From positions 1 to 46,814 of the IMG/VR virus record IMGVR_UViG_3300022690_000487: 46,814 nt of DNA; one strand, given 5' to 3'. The notes beneath the pieces were generated by a model, which ran no database searches, was not told the origin of the DNA, and saw only the letters and a list, made by a program, of their open reading frames with translations. Numbering within the stretch: the stretch's first letter is position 1; each line of letters opens with the position of its first letter. A program made the translations under genes and the position numbers. The DNA is from a virus. This document shows, in pieces, positions 26,317 through 36,814 of the stretch.

Positions 26317-29300
26317 TTAAGGTGGTGCATCGTTTAAAATATCTCCTGGTTCCATATTAACGGGCAATCCATCATTACTTCCTATCTGATCTGTAATACT
26401 AGCAATAGTATCACCCTCTCCATTTTCTAACCATATTACTATGTCCGCATCATGATTAGCTGTACTTCCTGGTTTACCTCCATTAAACTCTGTTGTAACG
26501 TTCGCGGCTGATAATACTTTTTTAAAGAATTTAACATCATCAATTTGACCATCATAATGGAAAAGGAAGCCCGGGTGTCTCCCCATGTTATTATTATTTG
26601 TTCCCGGATAACCGGATACTAAATTATTACTATCTGTTGTAGTGGCTTGTACACTGTCATCAACGTAAATAGTAAACCCTGATACATCGGTAGCCCCATT
26701 GTGAGTTACCACCACATGATGCCAATTACCATCGTTAAAAGTGGAAGTTGTTCTAACGGCTGCAAAAACAAAAGAACCATTCCGTATTTGGGCAACCACT
26801 TTTCCAAGTGCATCCACGTTAATTAAGAAGCCTTCAAAGATGTCTGTTTTTAAATTACTTATTAATACCCCAGCAGAAACAGAGGTAGTTTTAAACCAAC
26901 AACTAAACGAACGAGATACACCCACATTCATCCTGAAATTAGTATCAAATACAAACGTCATATACTCATTCGCACCGTCAAAAATCAATGATTGAGTAGA
27001 TATATAGGTAGAGACAGCCATTTCAAACAGTTCGGAACTTATACTATAATCTGAATCTAACAATTGAGCCCCGTCTATTAAACATTTGGTGGTGTAATTA
27101 CCAGATACAATAGTCTTTTGCAATTGTGTTTCCCCTGCTATTGGTTTTAGTATATCTCCACTTAAAGCGCCTCTTAAAGAGCTTATTTCATGGATAGAAT
27201 CATCTGTGCCCTGAACCTTTACCTGAAGCCTTGTAATAGCTTCAAAAAGAGCCAACGTTTTTACATTACCATCATCATAGGTTACTGTTACAGTTGAATC
27301 TTCCAGCTGTACAAGATTATCACCTAATCCATTATTGTTTTCATCAGTGAGTACGGTTGTTCCTGTAAAGTCAGGGGTTACATTCCGGTCCTTTTCATAA
27401 TCAAATACTCTAATTTCAGGGCTAGTTGTGTTATATGTGGTAATTATTCCCCCCTTTCTTACTCTCAGTACTTGCCTGATTCTAATTACAAAATCATTTT
27501 CCCCTGAGAACCTGTCCGCTTTTTTATTGAGTCCATTATTTAATTCGTTCGTATCAAAAAATGAACCATCAACGGTGTTTAATTTTTCCCAATCCTGCCA
27601 CGATATTTTTAAACCTATTTGGTATCCGTAATTCTGATTTCCAAAGGCTAGGTTCCCATTTGATATTTTTAGAAAATTATTCTGATCTCCGGCTTTTAAT
27701 AAAAAACCCTGTGTATCATCCAACGCAAGCACCTGTATTTGTTCAAAAGGAGTCAAAAGCTCCGTTTTTACGGTTTGGGTTATAGTTGGAATAGTGTAGG
27801 ATTTGATTACAAATAACTTATCTGTTATCGTGTTTTTTGCTATCAGTTCTATAAATAGTTCTTCAATATCCACAAGTTCAGCTTCTACTTTTATATCAAA
27901 ACTTCCATCCAACATAAAACCTTCTTCAATCCATGTTTCAATGCTTGTATTTCCGGTGGTTACACCATCAACAAAATCAGTTACATGATCATAAAATTCC
28001 ATAGTCTCGTTTTCTACAAGTCCTGTTATGTCTGGGTTTTTAGTAAGTCGTGCCGCGTCAATGGTTAAAGCTACCCTGTTGGACAACTCAGCGGTTAGCA
28101 AATTATCTGCCAGGGAAATATATAATTCGTATGCTCCATCGTCAAAAATACGAGTAAGTTGATCAATAGTAAATTCTGTTTCAAATTGTATATCTAAATC
28201 TCCGGCATTTAAAACACCTGTCAGGTTCTTAATAACTCCCCCACTTACTGCCCCTCCATCAATAGTGTTTCTAAGGCTATCAAATATCGTAGCGGTTTGG
28301 TAATCATCGCTTGTACTTTGTAATACGTTAATTTCCGGCAAATAGGAAAAGTGCATTACAAATGGGTGTGTAGCTGTAAACGTTCCTGTAGTGCTTATCG
28401 TTGCAAGTATCCTTGTGGTAGCTTTGGCTTCTATAGAGATAAACTTCCGATTTGGAAGTGATGGTATGCTGTAAGAAAATGAGTCTGTCGTAAAGACATT
28501 TGCGCCTCCATCGAAATTCTCATTCCTCCATCCTACAGAATCATTAGCAACCCTATCCAATGGAAGAGGTCTAAGCCTCGCATTATCACCGCCTACACCC
28601 ATTTCTATTACTGTCTTGTAGAAAACAGTTTCATTCCTGTACGGATCTGGTATGTTATTAGTTTGTAAATTACTTAATTGATCTTCACGCCCGGCAGGAA
28701 GTACAATAAAATCATGTTCTATTTCAAAAAACTGCACATTGTTTGCTGTTGCAATTCGTCTTTTTGCTTGTGAACTTCCTGTGTTTCCCCGTACTGGTTG
28801 TCGTGCAACTCCTGTATGAAAATTTAAATCCGTTAATCCGTTGTATTCAAAAAGCTGAATAGATTGTAATAATTGCTGTACTAAATCGGTTTGGTTGGAT
28901 AAATCAGTGAAATTATATTGGAATATTAACTGATCTAATTCAGTAGCAAGTTTAACAACCGCATCTGTATAATCTGTGTCTGGAATAGCGGATGCTGTAT
29001 CATCAAACTCAATAAGGTTTCCATTAACCAGAAGCGCAACAGCACCCGTAAATGTTGTAGCACCAACATTATCTAGTAAATCAAATGTATCTCCTTTTGT
29101 AATTCCTGCCGCGATAAAGTCAGCGCTATTGGCAACCAATCTTTTTGTAGTTCCGCTTATAGTTGATACTGTAAAAACATCTCCATTACCGGGGTTTGCA
29201 ATACTCTCAATTTGTACCCTAAATTGAATATTAGCCTGTACCTTTTCCCCTGCATTCGCTTTTAATACACTGGTTCTATTTGTTGCCCCGGTGTCAAAGT

Positions 29301-29346
29301 TCCTTATCTCATGATAAAATTCTATGTTTTCAATTAATGTCGGCAT
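26317..29346 (-). CDS. Tail-tip adhesin with C-terminal LamG/ConA-like lectin domain, 1009 aa
   Basis: Long beta-rich structural protein rich in Thr, Asn and Asp. The last 220 residues are a LamG/concanavalin A-like domain: SFSCWFKTTSVSAGVLISNL, GNWHHVVVTHNGATDVSGFT, and a final YDGQIDDVKFFKKVLSA motif. Such domains bind host glycans; the protein is probably the receptor-binding fibre. N-terminal parts show repeated sandwich-like segments with no named domain. Overlaps the next gene upstream by one base (TAATG). Confidence 0.75.
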   Translation of the reverse strand: MPTLIENIEFYHEIRNFDTGATNRTSVLKANAGEKVQANIQFRVQIESIANPGNGDVFTVSTISGTTKRLVANSADFIAAGITKGDTFDLLDNVGATTFTGAVALLVNGNLIEFDDTASAIPDTDYTDAVVKLATELDQLIFQYNFTDLSNQTDLVQQLLQSIQLFEYNGLTDLNFHTGVARQPVRGNTGSSQAKRRIATANNVQFFEIEHDFIVLPAGREDQLSNLQTNNIPDPYRNETVFYKTVIEMGVGGDNARLRPLPLDRVANDSVGWRNENFDGGANVFTTDSFSYSIPSLPNRKFISIEAKATTRILATISTTGTFTATHPFVMHFSYLPEINVLQSTSDDYQTATIFDSLRNTIDGGAVSGGVIKNLTGVLNAGDLDIQFETEFTIDQLTRIFDDGAYELYISLADNLLTAELSNRVALTIDAARLTKNPDITGLVENETMEFYDHVTDFVDGVTTGNTSIETWIEEGFMLDGSFDIKVEAELVDIEELFIELIAKNTITDKLFVIKSYTIPTITQTVKTELLTPFEQIQVLALDDTQGFLLKAGDQNNFLKISNGNLAFGNQNYGYQIGLKISWQDWEKLNTVDGSFFDTNELNNGLNKKADRFSGENDFVIRIRQVLRVRKGGIITTYNTTSPEIRVFDYEKDRNVTPDFTGTTVLTDENNNGLGDNLVQLEDSTVTVTYDDGNVKTLALFEAITRLQVKVQGTDDSIHEISSLRGALSGDILKPIAGETQLQKTIVSGNYTTKCLIDGAQLLDSDYSISSELFEMAVSTYISTQSLIFDGANEYMTFVFDTNFRMNVGVSRSFSCWFKTTSVSAGVLISNLKTDIFEGFLINVDALGKVVAQIRNGSFVFAAVRTTSTFNDGNWHHVVVTHNGATDVSGFTIYVDDSVQATTTDSNNLVSGYPGTNNNNMGRHPGFLFHYDGQIDDVKFFKKVLSAANVTTEFNGGKPGSTANHDADIVIWLENGEGDTIASITDQIGSNDGLPVNMEPGDILNDAPP

Positions 29347-30290
29347 TATGAACTAAAATTTCGTTTAATTGGTACTTGTACCTTGTCTGTAAAGTTTATG
29401 GTAAATCTTGCCATAGTATTCATTTCATAAAATTTTACCTCTTCTTTTCCTTCTTTAGCTACAGGGATTTCCCTATAAGGTTCTTCAAAATTAAATACCC
29501 CGTATGGTGTTATAAATATATCATTAGCTAACAATCTATCTTTTATTAGTGGTTTCAATACACTGGCAGGGTGCAAAGTTAAGGTCATAGCATAAAAGAT
29601 TTTAACTTTCTCCTGATCCTGTTCAACTCTTCTGCCGGATGTAATATGATTCTCAATAATGTCTTCGTAATCAATCATATCAAACTTACCATACAATCGA
29701 ACATGTCCAATCCATTCAAGATCAAAATTAAAACCTCCTTCAATGACTCCAAATTGCCTTGTACGAACTCTTATTGTCGGGTCCGCTCTCTGGTCTTCAT
29801 AGATAGCTAAATTGAATTTATGGCTGTTTTGTGGATCTCCGGTTACTCCAATAATTGTCCTGGTAAACTGAAAGAAATATATTCCTACTCCAAAAGCATC
29901 TTGAATCAAATTCCAATCCGCTAAAAAACCTATTTTTTTCTGATCCGGGAAAACGGTATTAGGGAAAAATGTTCCTAAAGTATCATCGGTAATCGTTGCT
30001 TTCTCTACCTCATTATTACCCTCAACTTTAAATAATTTGAGCAACAATGTATCAGTGGTTAATGATAGACCGAATAATAAATCGGTTTTATCATTTTTGT
30101 AGTCATCAACAATTCCTCCTGATTCTGAAAAAGCCATTTCAATATACTCTGATTCATATAAACATAAATCAAATGCTTTTGGTATTAAGTCGTTCAAATC
30201 GGCACGAGTAACCACCTCCACATCTTTTTTTGTGGTTAGCCCCGATGATATTAATGGGTTAGTATCAAGTAATTGTTTTTCTACTGCCAT
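29346..30290 (-). CDS. Tail/baseplate structural protein, 314 aa
   Basis: Beta-rich, lies between the tail protein at 30562 and the adhesin. Begins MAVEKQLLDTNPLISSGLTT, and contains GHVRLYGKFDMIDYEDIIEN and RFTINFTDKVQVPIKRN. No named family; assigned to the distal tail by position. Overlaps the 94-residue gene by ten bases. Confidence 0.6.
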   Translation of the reverse strand: MAVEKQLLDTNPLISSGLTTKKDVEVVTRADLNDLIPKAFDLCLYESEYIEMAFSESGGIVDDYKNDKTDLLFGLSLTTDTLLLKLFKVEGNNEVEKATITDDTLGTFFPNTVFPDQKKIGFLADWNLIQDAFGVGIYFFQFTRTIIGVTGDPQNSHKFNLAIYEDQRADPTIRVRTRQFGVIEGGFNFDLEWIGHVRLYGKFDMIDYEDIIENHITSGRRVEQDQEKVKIFYAMTLTLHPASVLKPLIKDRLLANDIFITPYGVFNFEEPYREIPVAKEGKEEVKFYEMNTMARFTINFTDKVQVPIKRNFSS

Positions 30291-30565
30291 TTCTTAACTG
30301 GAATATATTGAATATGTTTATTATAGTCAGGAATACTATCCTTATACTTTTTGAAGGTGTTTTCTTTAAGTTTCTCAGCACGCTTCTGTAATTCATTACT
30401 AGAATTAGTGTTCTTATTGTTCAATGCGTTCACGCTCTCATTCAGGATTTCTGTCATTTCCTTTTTTAGCTCTTTGTCCTGAAACTTATTAAGTTGCTTT
30501 TTCATGGTTTTTAAGCCCGACACAAGTGCCTTTTCCATATCCCCAAAACCGCTTAAATCTATCAT
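30281..30565 (-). CDS. Helical hypothetical tail-region protein, 94 aa
   Basis: A charged helix with repeated Lys/Glu (KALVSGLKTMKKQLNKFQDK; LKKEMTEILNESVNALNNKN). It overlaps both neighbours (four and ten bases), consistent with coupled translation. Role unknown. Confidence 0.6.
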   Translation of the reverse strand: MIDLSGFGDMEKALVSGLKTMKKQLNKFQDKELKKEMTEILNESVNALNNKNTNSSNELQKRAEKLKENTFKKYKDSIPDYNKHIQYIPVKKWQ

Positions 30566-32436
30566 AATGTACTTATTAATGTCTCTGTGATGTTGTCCGT
30601 ATACTGTTCTTCAATCCAATAATTTGCCGTTGCTTCATCTGCATCCAGTTGCCACTCAATGAATTCCATTTTACCTCTTTTACCATCATGAGTTGCAAAA
30701 TACGAATTTAATCTGAGTTTTAAAAGATCAGCAAATGTAAATGGTATTTTTCTACCTCTGAATAACTTCCTTTGTCTTATTATTGGGTTGGTATCCGCAA
30801 ACGAATCACTTAGATAATATTTGTTATAAAGTGGCAATGCGGAAAGAATATCTCTATGGTTTTGAGGAATTCTGTATTTTGGTCTGGATGGAGCAATAGC
30901 GATGTTTTCCAATAATACCAGTTTAGGAACACTGTATGATTTAGAGGACAATTTTACTACTCCCAGTCTTGGTTCTGTAAGGAAGCTTAATATCGTTCCT
31001 ACCGCAGGAGGTATGTCAATACCTACATTATTTAAATTTGCACCGATTTGGTTTCCAAAGATTTTATTTACCTGAATGAGCAAGGGGGCTAACCTAGCCT
31101 GTAATAATTGAAATAGTTCTTCTATCTCTGATAACTCAGATTTTCTACTCGCCAATGCCATAGGAATTCTTATATCCTCAAAGCCATTTATAAGCACCAT
31201 TTTAGGATCGTTTACCACTATCGGTTCACGGATTGCCTGTACATCTATTCCTTCGTCATCTTCTAATGTCCATTGCTCATTAGAATCTGTGGCAAAACCT
31301 AAAACAGTTGTTCCCTGCATTTCATTAGTATTCGGCATAAAAAACTCGCTTTCCAAATCAATTGCAGAAGCGTCGCTATTGCCTACATCCTGTAAAACAA
31401 AAGTGCTGTTTTTAATCCAGAAAGGATCTGAGTCTGTTCTAATGTGTACGGTATCATCTATAATTCCAATCCTTGCGTTTCCTATTCTTAGGGCTATGTT
31501 AATTAATTTACTTACCGTTTCCCCAGGTTCGCCAATCTTCGGAACCCCCGAAAGGATTACATTATCTCCTGATCCTTTAGCGGGCATATACGCGGTTGTT
31601 GCGAGTTCATCAATTCCTGTTTCAAACTTATATCCGAAAAAGTCAATAGCCTTTTCCAACAAGTCCTTTATAAACATTCCCTTTTGGAGTTTAATACGCG
31701 GTACTAATAAACGCGCCATTTCCCCTAATAATCTTAATATCTCTTTAATTAACGCAAGGAGAAATAGTATATCCAATCCAAGTGTTATAACGGCAAGCAC
31801 AAGCGACCCTGGAATTCCTGTTACCGTACTTGCTAAACCAACGATTATTGCAATATCTTTGAAAATTTCTTTTACCAGTTGCGCCCCTTGGATAACAAAC
31901 ATTGTAATTGATAGTTGAAGAGTTGCCAGTTGTCCTTCTCTGTCCAGCGGTTCAACAATAAAAGGAATATCAATAAAATCACTCTTCTTAAAGACTCCAA
32001 TTTCAGCAGACGCAAGAAACTCAAAAGTATTTACCCTTGCCCTGTCATCAAATGAATTTAACCCATCCAATTCCTTGATTGTAACCCGTACTTTAATCGG
32101 GCTTATTTCTTGGTAATCTCTTTTAAAATCAATATACCCGTCGAAATCCGTAACAGTGGTAACACCATCGCTTACATCTCTTCTCACTGGCATTCCTTCG
32201 AAAATTCCTACACCTCCGGTAAGTCCGGCTTTTCTGTAGGCAATTATTTCCTGTGCCCCAATCCCTGTATAAATAAATGTATCGGTATCAATGGATGGTT
32301 GATTTGATTCGGAAATCCTGTTCCCTGTTGCGGTGTCGGTAAATACAAATGATGCACGTGTTTTTATATCCCTCCAATTTATAGGCTCTCTTCCTGATTT
32401 ACCGTTAAGGTAGAATATGGGTGTAGCTAAACTCAA
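30562..32436 (-). CDS. Tail-module protein with membrane-like segment, 624 aa (UUG start)
   Basis: Follows the tape measure gene; its UUG start overlaps that gene's TGA (TTGA). The N-terminal domain is beta-rich; residues about 190-235 are strikingly hydrophobic (ATLQLSITMFVIQGAQLVKE; IPGSLVLAVITLGLDILFLL). The C-terminal half is mixed. By position it is likely a distal-tail/tip protein, and the hydrophobic stretch may act in DNA delivery. No ATG exists near the start. Confidence 0.6.
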   Translation of the reverse strand: MSLATPIFYLNGKSGREPINWRDIKTRASFVFTDTATGNRISESNQPSIDTDTFIYTGIGAQEIIAYRKAGLTGGVGIFEGMPVRRDVSDGVTTVTDFDGYIDFKRDYQEISPIKVRVTIKELDGLNSFDDRARVNTFEFLASAEIGVFKKSDFIDIPFIVEPLDREGQLATLQLSITMFVIQGAQLVKEIFKDIAIIVGLASTVTGIPGSLVLAVITLGLDILFLLALIKEILRLLGEMARLLVPRIKLQKGMFIKDLLEKAIDFFGYKFETGIDELATTAYMPAKGSGDNVILSGVPKIGEPGETVSKLINIALRIGNARIGIIDDTVHIRTDSDPFWIKNSTFVLQDVGNSDASAIDLESEFFMPNTNEMQGTTVLGFATDSNEQWTLEDDEGIDVQAIREPIVVNDPKMVLINGFEDIRIPMALASRKSELSEIEELFQLLQARLAPLLIQVNKIFGNQIGANLNNVGIDIPPAVGTILSFLTEPRLGVVKLSSKSYSVPKLVLLENIAIAPSRPKYRIPQNHRDILSALPLYNKYYLSDSFADTNPIIRQRKLFRGRKIPFTFADLLKLRLNSYFATHDGKRGKMEFIEWQLDADEATANYWIEEQYTDNITETLISTL

Positions 32437-35400
32437 AATATACCGTCTTTTTCGTAAGTGTTTTTAACCCTTTTACCATTTCCGCTTACCTCTTCTACAA
32501 GTCTACCCAATGCATCTAAACTCCAATTTGTTTGCTTAATCTTTTTATAAGCATTATCATTTGACTTAATCAATTCATCCATTTTGTTAAGCATCTGGTT
32601 ATTTGATTGATAATTATTAATTATATGAAGTTCTTTATGTTTACGATCTGCTTCTATTAATTTACCTAATTTATATTGTTCAGCTAAATGTCCAAGTTCA
32701 GCATTACTAATGCCTTCCATTTTTATATTATCCTTTTTAGGAACCACCCTTTCGTGATCATGTAGCACTTTTAACCTTCCTCCTTTGCTGTCTAAAGGAT
32801 TGTTGACTGTTCCAGTGTCTTCTGTTCCTTCATATAACCCTCCAAGAGCAGATATAAACAAACGTGCTGCTGTAAATTGTGCAATACTTGTGAGTACTGG
32901 TTGTTTTACATTTGGGTTCCCTGCGTTGTTTGCAAGTAGTTTCAAAAATACCAATCCTTCCTCAACTCTTTTTTGTCGTTCTACCTCCTGAATTCTTTCT
33001 AAAGTTGCTTCACGCTCTTTTTCTCTGGCAAATACCAAATTCTCCTCTGCATCAGCAACGCCACGCCTTGCATCTTCTGCTAATGAATCCTGTAATTTTT
33101 TACTCGCTGCAATTTCCTCGTCAAATTGATTAAGTCTTTCCTGGTGGGCTTTCCTTTGGGCTTGTATACCTTTATCAATAAGACCCTTAGCAAAATCAAA
33201 GCCGCTTGTAAGTTTCTTTTTTATGGCTGCTAAAAAATTATCCTCCTGCTCTAATGCTTGTTCATTTGCTTGCGCTTGTAAATCTAGTTGCCTTTGAATG
33301 CTATCATTCTCTATCTTTCTCAGCTCTTCTGTTGCTTCTTCTCTTATTTTTGTTCTTGCGTTTTTAGTAAGATTTTCATTTTGCAAAAGGATATCCCTCC
33401 GTAACTCAATTTCTTTACGGGTTTCTTCCGTTTCTTTTCGAATACTATTTAATGCAGATGTTAGTTTTTTCTCATTAAATTGTTCGCTTTCATTGAAGTC
33501 TTTTACTCTTGATGTGCTTGTTTCTTTGGCAATTGCTGCTGCCCTTTTTTGTCTGGACAATAACAAAGCGTTTAAACCTTCATCGTCTTTCTCTTGTTGT
33601 AGTTCTTTTATTGATTTTGGTTGCCTTGCCTTTCTAACGTCCTCCACACCATCTTGTCGAGCATTTTCTTGATCTTCTCCTGCTTGCTTTGCCAGTTTAA
33701 GTGCTTCATCATCTTTAAATAATGCTTCTATCCTGAATTTTGCAACGCTTATGCTATCAGTAAGCCCTCCTAAGAATGCTTTCCCTATTGCATCGGAACC
33801 ATCCTTTATATCCTTACTTGCGGCGGCACTAATAAGCCCCTTTCCTAAATCTTCCTGAAACTTTGCTATTGCCTTATTCCTTTCTTCTTCATCAAAGATA
33901 TTAACCAGTATAAGGGCGAAATCTTTTGCAAGCGTTCCGGCTGCGGCAAAACCGTCTCCAATACCTCTAAAGAACCCCCTGAATATTTTTGCGGTTCCTA
34001 CAACTGCATCTCCAAGCCCCAAAAAGAATGCACTCATAACATCCACAATTATGCCTATGAGTTCAGGAATGTTATTTAACACCTGTACAAAAAACTGGAA
34101 AGATCCAGTAACATCTTTGAGCCTTTCGGATGTAAGCCCTAATCTTTCAGCTAATCGCCCAATCAAATCAACCGCTAAACGGATAGGGAGAATAAATAGT
34201 TTAACAACACTTATCAGAACCTCAAAAGAAGTTTTAATAGCTGTCATTATAGTACCTAAAAAAGAGAATTCTTTCTTTGCTTCTTTGCTTTCTCCTGAAA
34301 TGATACTAAGCGCGGTTGCTAGGTCTCTGAGAACAAACTTAGCAATGTCACTCATTACTCCGCTGCCGTCCTCCATTGATAGGATAAGCCCCTCCCATGA
34401 GGAATTTAGAATTTTAATTGAACCTTCTAATGTATCAAGTTGAATATCAGCCATTGCTTTAGCTGCTCCTCCTGCATCCAGCAAAGATTTTTCGAATCCT
34501 TCTGTTACCTTGGTTCCTTCTGCTAATACTAAAAACGCCTTTGCAGCCTCTTTGCCTACTAAGTCAACAGCGGTTCCTAATTTATCAGAACTCACACTTA
34601 CTTTTTCTAATCCCTTTTCAAGATTTAATCCCTTTTCATTAAGGTTGATAAATGCAGTTGCCAGACTTGTTCCTGCCTTACTTCCACTAATCCCAGCATT
34701 GGCTAATGTACCCAATAATGCTGTTGTTTCTTCAACACTAATACCAACAGCCCTTGCCGCAGGTGCTGCGGTTTTCATAGACTCCCTGAATTTATCTATA
34801 TCTAAAGCCGAAATAGAAAAGGATCTCGCCATTAAATCAGTTACCCTTTGTGTTTGGTCGGCTGCTAATCCAAACCCTCCTAAGGTAGCCCCTGCAATTG
34901 CTGCCGCTTCTGCAAGATCCGAACCTGTTGCCGCTGCTAGATTTAGCGTTGCTTCTGTTGCATTGATTATAGCATCAGGATTGAAGCCTAATTTTGCAAA
35001 TTCTGTTTGAAGAGACCTCACTTCTGTTGCGCTGAACGCCGTACTTGCACCCAGATTTTTTGCGTCCTCCGCAAGTTTGTTTATATTGTCCTCGGTGGCT
35101 AAATCTCCTAGTGTAGCCGCAAGGTTTGCCCCTGCCTGTTCAAAATCCTTTATAATACCAACGGCTGAACGAATAGCACTACCTGCAAGTAATACAGCTC
35201 CGGCAATTGCTCCGGCTCCTGTAGTAAATTGTCCAACAGCTCCCAATGATCCAGTTAATGCAGAACTATAATTACCTACATTTCTTTGGAATTGCCCAAC
35301 TGCTGCATCTGCACTCCGTAATCTTGTATCTAATTTTTTTATTTGAGTTGCAAGCCTTCTCGTTTTACTTGTCGCGGTTCCCTCCGTTAAAGCAAGATCC

Positions 35401-35798
35401 TTAAAACGCTTTCTAAGTCTGTTTAATAATGCTGATTCCTGCTGATAACGAGATGTTAATTTTTCCGTTTCTCTCTTTAGGCGTTTAGTTATTTTTATCT
35501 GTCTTTCTTGCTCTTTTCGAACTTGTGTTTGTGTCCTATTTTTAGCTTGTAAAAGCTGTTCTTCGGTTTTTAGAAGTTTTACTTTTTCATTTTCAATTTG
35601 AATAAGTTCTTTCTCCCTAAGAGCCGATGTTTTAAGTTCTTCATTTAATGTTTTGTGACCCTTAGCAGTGGTTAGATCCAAGTTCTTAACGAGTTTCTTT
35701 TGTGCTGCCGATACATCCTTTAGATTTTTCTCTGTCAGTTCGAGTAATTCGTTTAACTCCCTAACCCCCTGTAGCGATTGATTTGAAATAATCGCCAT
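32433..35798 (-). CDS. Tail tape-measure protein, 1121 aa
   Basis: N-terminal coiled coils, then the TP901-type tape-measure core: GASTAFSATEVRSLQTEFAK, ITALLGTLANAGISGSKAGT-like motif and ATAFINLNEKGLN. Membrane-like segments follow in the middle, then a long charged helical C-terminal half. Its length would set a tail of roughly 160-170 nm if the usual ratio of about 0.15 nm per residue holds. Directly downstream of the chaperone pair, as expected. Confidence 0.9.
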   Translation of the reverse strand: MAIISNQSLQGVRELNELLELTEKNLKDVSAAQKKLVKNLDLTTAKGHKTLNEELKTSALREKELIQIENEKVKLLKTEEQLLQAKNRTQTQVRKEQERQIKITKRLKRETEKLTSRYQQESALLNRLRKRFKDLALTEGTATSKTRRLATQIKKLDTRLRSADAAVGQFQRNVGNYSSALTGSLGAVGQFTTGAGAIAGAVLLAGSAIRSAVGIIKDFEQAGANLAATLGDLATEDNINKLAEDAKNLGASTAFSATEVRSLQTEFAKLGFNPDAIINATEATLNLAAATGSDLAEAAAIAGATLGGFGLAADQTQRVTDLMARSFSISALDIDKFRESMKTAAPAARAVGISVEETTALLGTLANAGISGSKAGTSLATAFINLNEKGLNLEKGLEKVSVSSDKLGTAVDLVGKEAAKAFLVLAEGTKVTEGFEKSLLDAGGAAKAMADIQLDTLEGSIKILNSSWEGLILSMEDGSGVMSDIAKFVLRDLATALSIISGESKEAKKEFSFLGTIMTAIKTSFEVLISVVKLFILPIRLAVDLIGRLAERLGLTSERLKDVTGSFQFFVQVLNNIPELIGIIVDVMSAFFLGLGDAVVGTAKIFRGFFRGIGDGFAAAGTLAKDFALILVNIFDEEERNKAIAKFQEDLGKGLISAAASKDIKDGSDAIGKAFLGGLTDSISVAKFRIEALFKDDEALKLAKQAGEDQENARQDGVEDVRKARQPKSIKELQQEKDDEGLNALLLSRQKRAAAIAKETSTSRVKDFNESEQFNEKKLTSALNSIRKETEETRKEIELRRDILLQNENLTKNARTKIREEATEELRKIENDSIQRQLDLQAQANEQALEQEDNFLAAIKKKLTSGFDFAKGLIDKGIQAQRKAHQERLNQFDEEIAASKKLQDSLAEDARRGVADAEENLVFAREKEREATLERIQEVERQKRVEEGLVFLKLLANNAGNPNVKQPVLTSIAQFTAARLFISALGGLYEGTEDTGTVNNPLDSKGGRLKVLHDHERVVPKKDNIKMEGISNAELGHLAEQYKLGKLIEADRKHKELHIINNYQSNNQMLNKMDELIKSNDNAYKKIKQTNWSLDALGRLVEEVSGNGKRVKNTYEKDGIF

Positions 35799-36421
35799 TA
35801 TGCTGCGTTAAGGAGTTTAGATTCACGCTTGATTTTCTCCGTATAGTGGTCAATCATGTCATTATATTCCTTTACGGTCATGTCGAAAATATTAATTTCT
35901 CTATATCGCACCTGATCTTGTAAAGATTGAATATTAGGTTTACCTCCCCCCTCCTGCAATCGTTGCTCAATGGATTTTATTTGAGCTTCTTTTATTCGAA
36001 TGTAATTATTGATAAATGCGTTTCGGGTAGAAATCAAGTCTGAAATTAAAGCATGTAACTCTAATTTTAGAGTAGTTAACTCATTTACATCGTCACTGAA
36101 TCCAATGTATTTGATATAAGAATCATAGGTTATGAATTCCCATATTTTAAGAGATTTAAAAGAATGGTCTGTTTTCCTTTTATCAATTTTAGAAATATCC
36201 CTACTTGATTTAAGATTACGGGTTAACCACTTTAGATCCTTTGTTTCCCGGACTTTCCACCATGCACCAATCGAAAGAGTTTCAACAGATTTATGATATA
36301 ATTTTCTTCTCAATATAAATTTAAGATCATTCTTCCATACCCTAAATTGATAGAGCTTTTTTTGCTTCCATTTCAAAAAACGGTTGAATAAATACTGACA
36401 ATATGATAAGATTACTTTCAC
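35798..36421 (-). CDS. Tail assembly chaperone C-terminal extension (frameshift product)
   Basis: A 207-codon frame with no ATG near its 5' end (only GUG at 36421), overlapping the previous frame by 80 bases. The overlap holds an A7 run (36357-36363): frame 0 reads GCA-AAA-AAA-GC and this frame reads CAA-AAA-AAG. Such a slip (-2 or +1) would add this basic region to the 152-residue protein, like the G/GT chaperones found just upstream of tape measures. Coiled-coil helices are predicted in the second half. Confidence 0.55.
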   Translation of the reverse strand: MKVILSYCQYLFNRFLKWKQKKLYQFRVWKNDLKFILRRKLYHKSVETLSIGAWWKVRETKDLKWLTRNLKSSRDISKIDKRKTDHSFKSLKIWEFITYDSYIKYIGFSDDVNELTTLKLELHALISDLISTRNAFINNYIRIKEAQIKSIEQRLQEGGGKPNIQSLQDQVRYREINIFDMTVKEYNDMIDHYTEKIKRESKLLNAA

Positions 36422-36800
36422 TTAAACCTACTACTCTACTTTCATCAAAACTATCAAATACACTTTCTCCATCTGGTTTATCTCCTTTTGCTTCTAATCG
36501 AAACCCCATTAATAAAGGAAATACCGTGAATGTCTCATAGAATGCCCCGGTATCCCTTAAGGTAATGTGGTCGAATCTTTGATTTTTTCTAACCTTTTCC
36601 TGTATGGTAAACACACTGTAATCGCCCAAACTAACCCCGAATATATCCTCTCCCTTTGCAAAAAGCTGTGATGTTGTCTGACCTTCTGTGTTTAATTCAA
36701 TTATAAAGTTCTGTACCCTGGGGTTTCTCCATACTTCCCTAAGAATCCTGTTTACATCGAACTTCTTAACCTTCTTTAGCAATACATCGAAGTCATTCAT
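36342..36800 (-). CDS. Tail assembly chaperone (G-like), 152 aa
   Basis: Between tail tube and tape measure, the normal place for the chaperone. Helical N-terminus (FDVLLKKVKKFDVNRILREV), then mixed domain with RKNQRFDHITLRDTGAFYET, ending EAKKALSI. The stop lies just after an A7 slippery run, and a long alternative frame continues. Family call is by context; no signature was recognised. Minor tail protein is the alternative. Confidence 0.45.
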   Translation of the reverse strand: MNDFDVLLKKVKKFDVNRILREVWRNPRVQNFIIELNTEGQTTSQLFAKGEDIFGVSLGDYSVFTIQEKVRKNQRFDHITLRDTGAFYETFTVFPLLMGFRLEAKGDKPDGESVFDSFDESRVVGLSESNLIILSVFIQPFFEMEAKKALSI

Positions 36801-36814
36801 TACAAAAAAGGGGC

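Noticed and set aside
31289-31918. Long plus-strand frames inside the tail genes (also 34510-35010 and 41852-42385)
   Set aside because: They are antisense shadows of clear structural genes, with low-complexity Ser/Leu-rich products and no start context.
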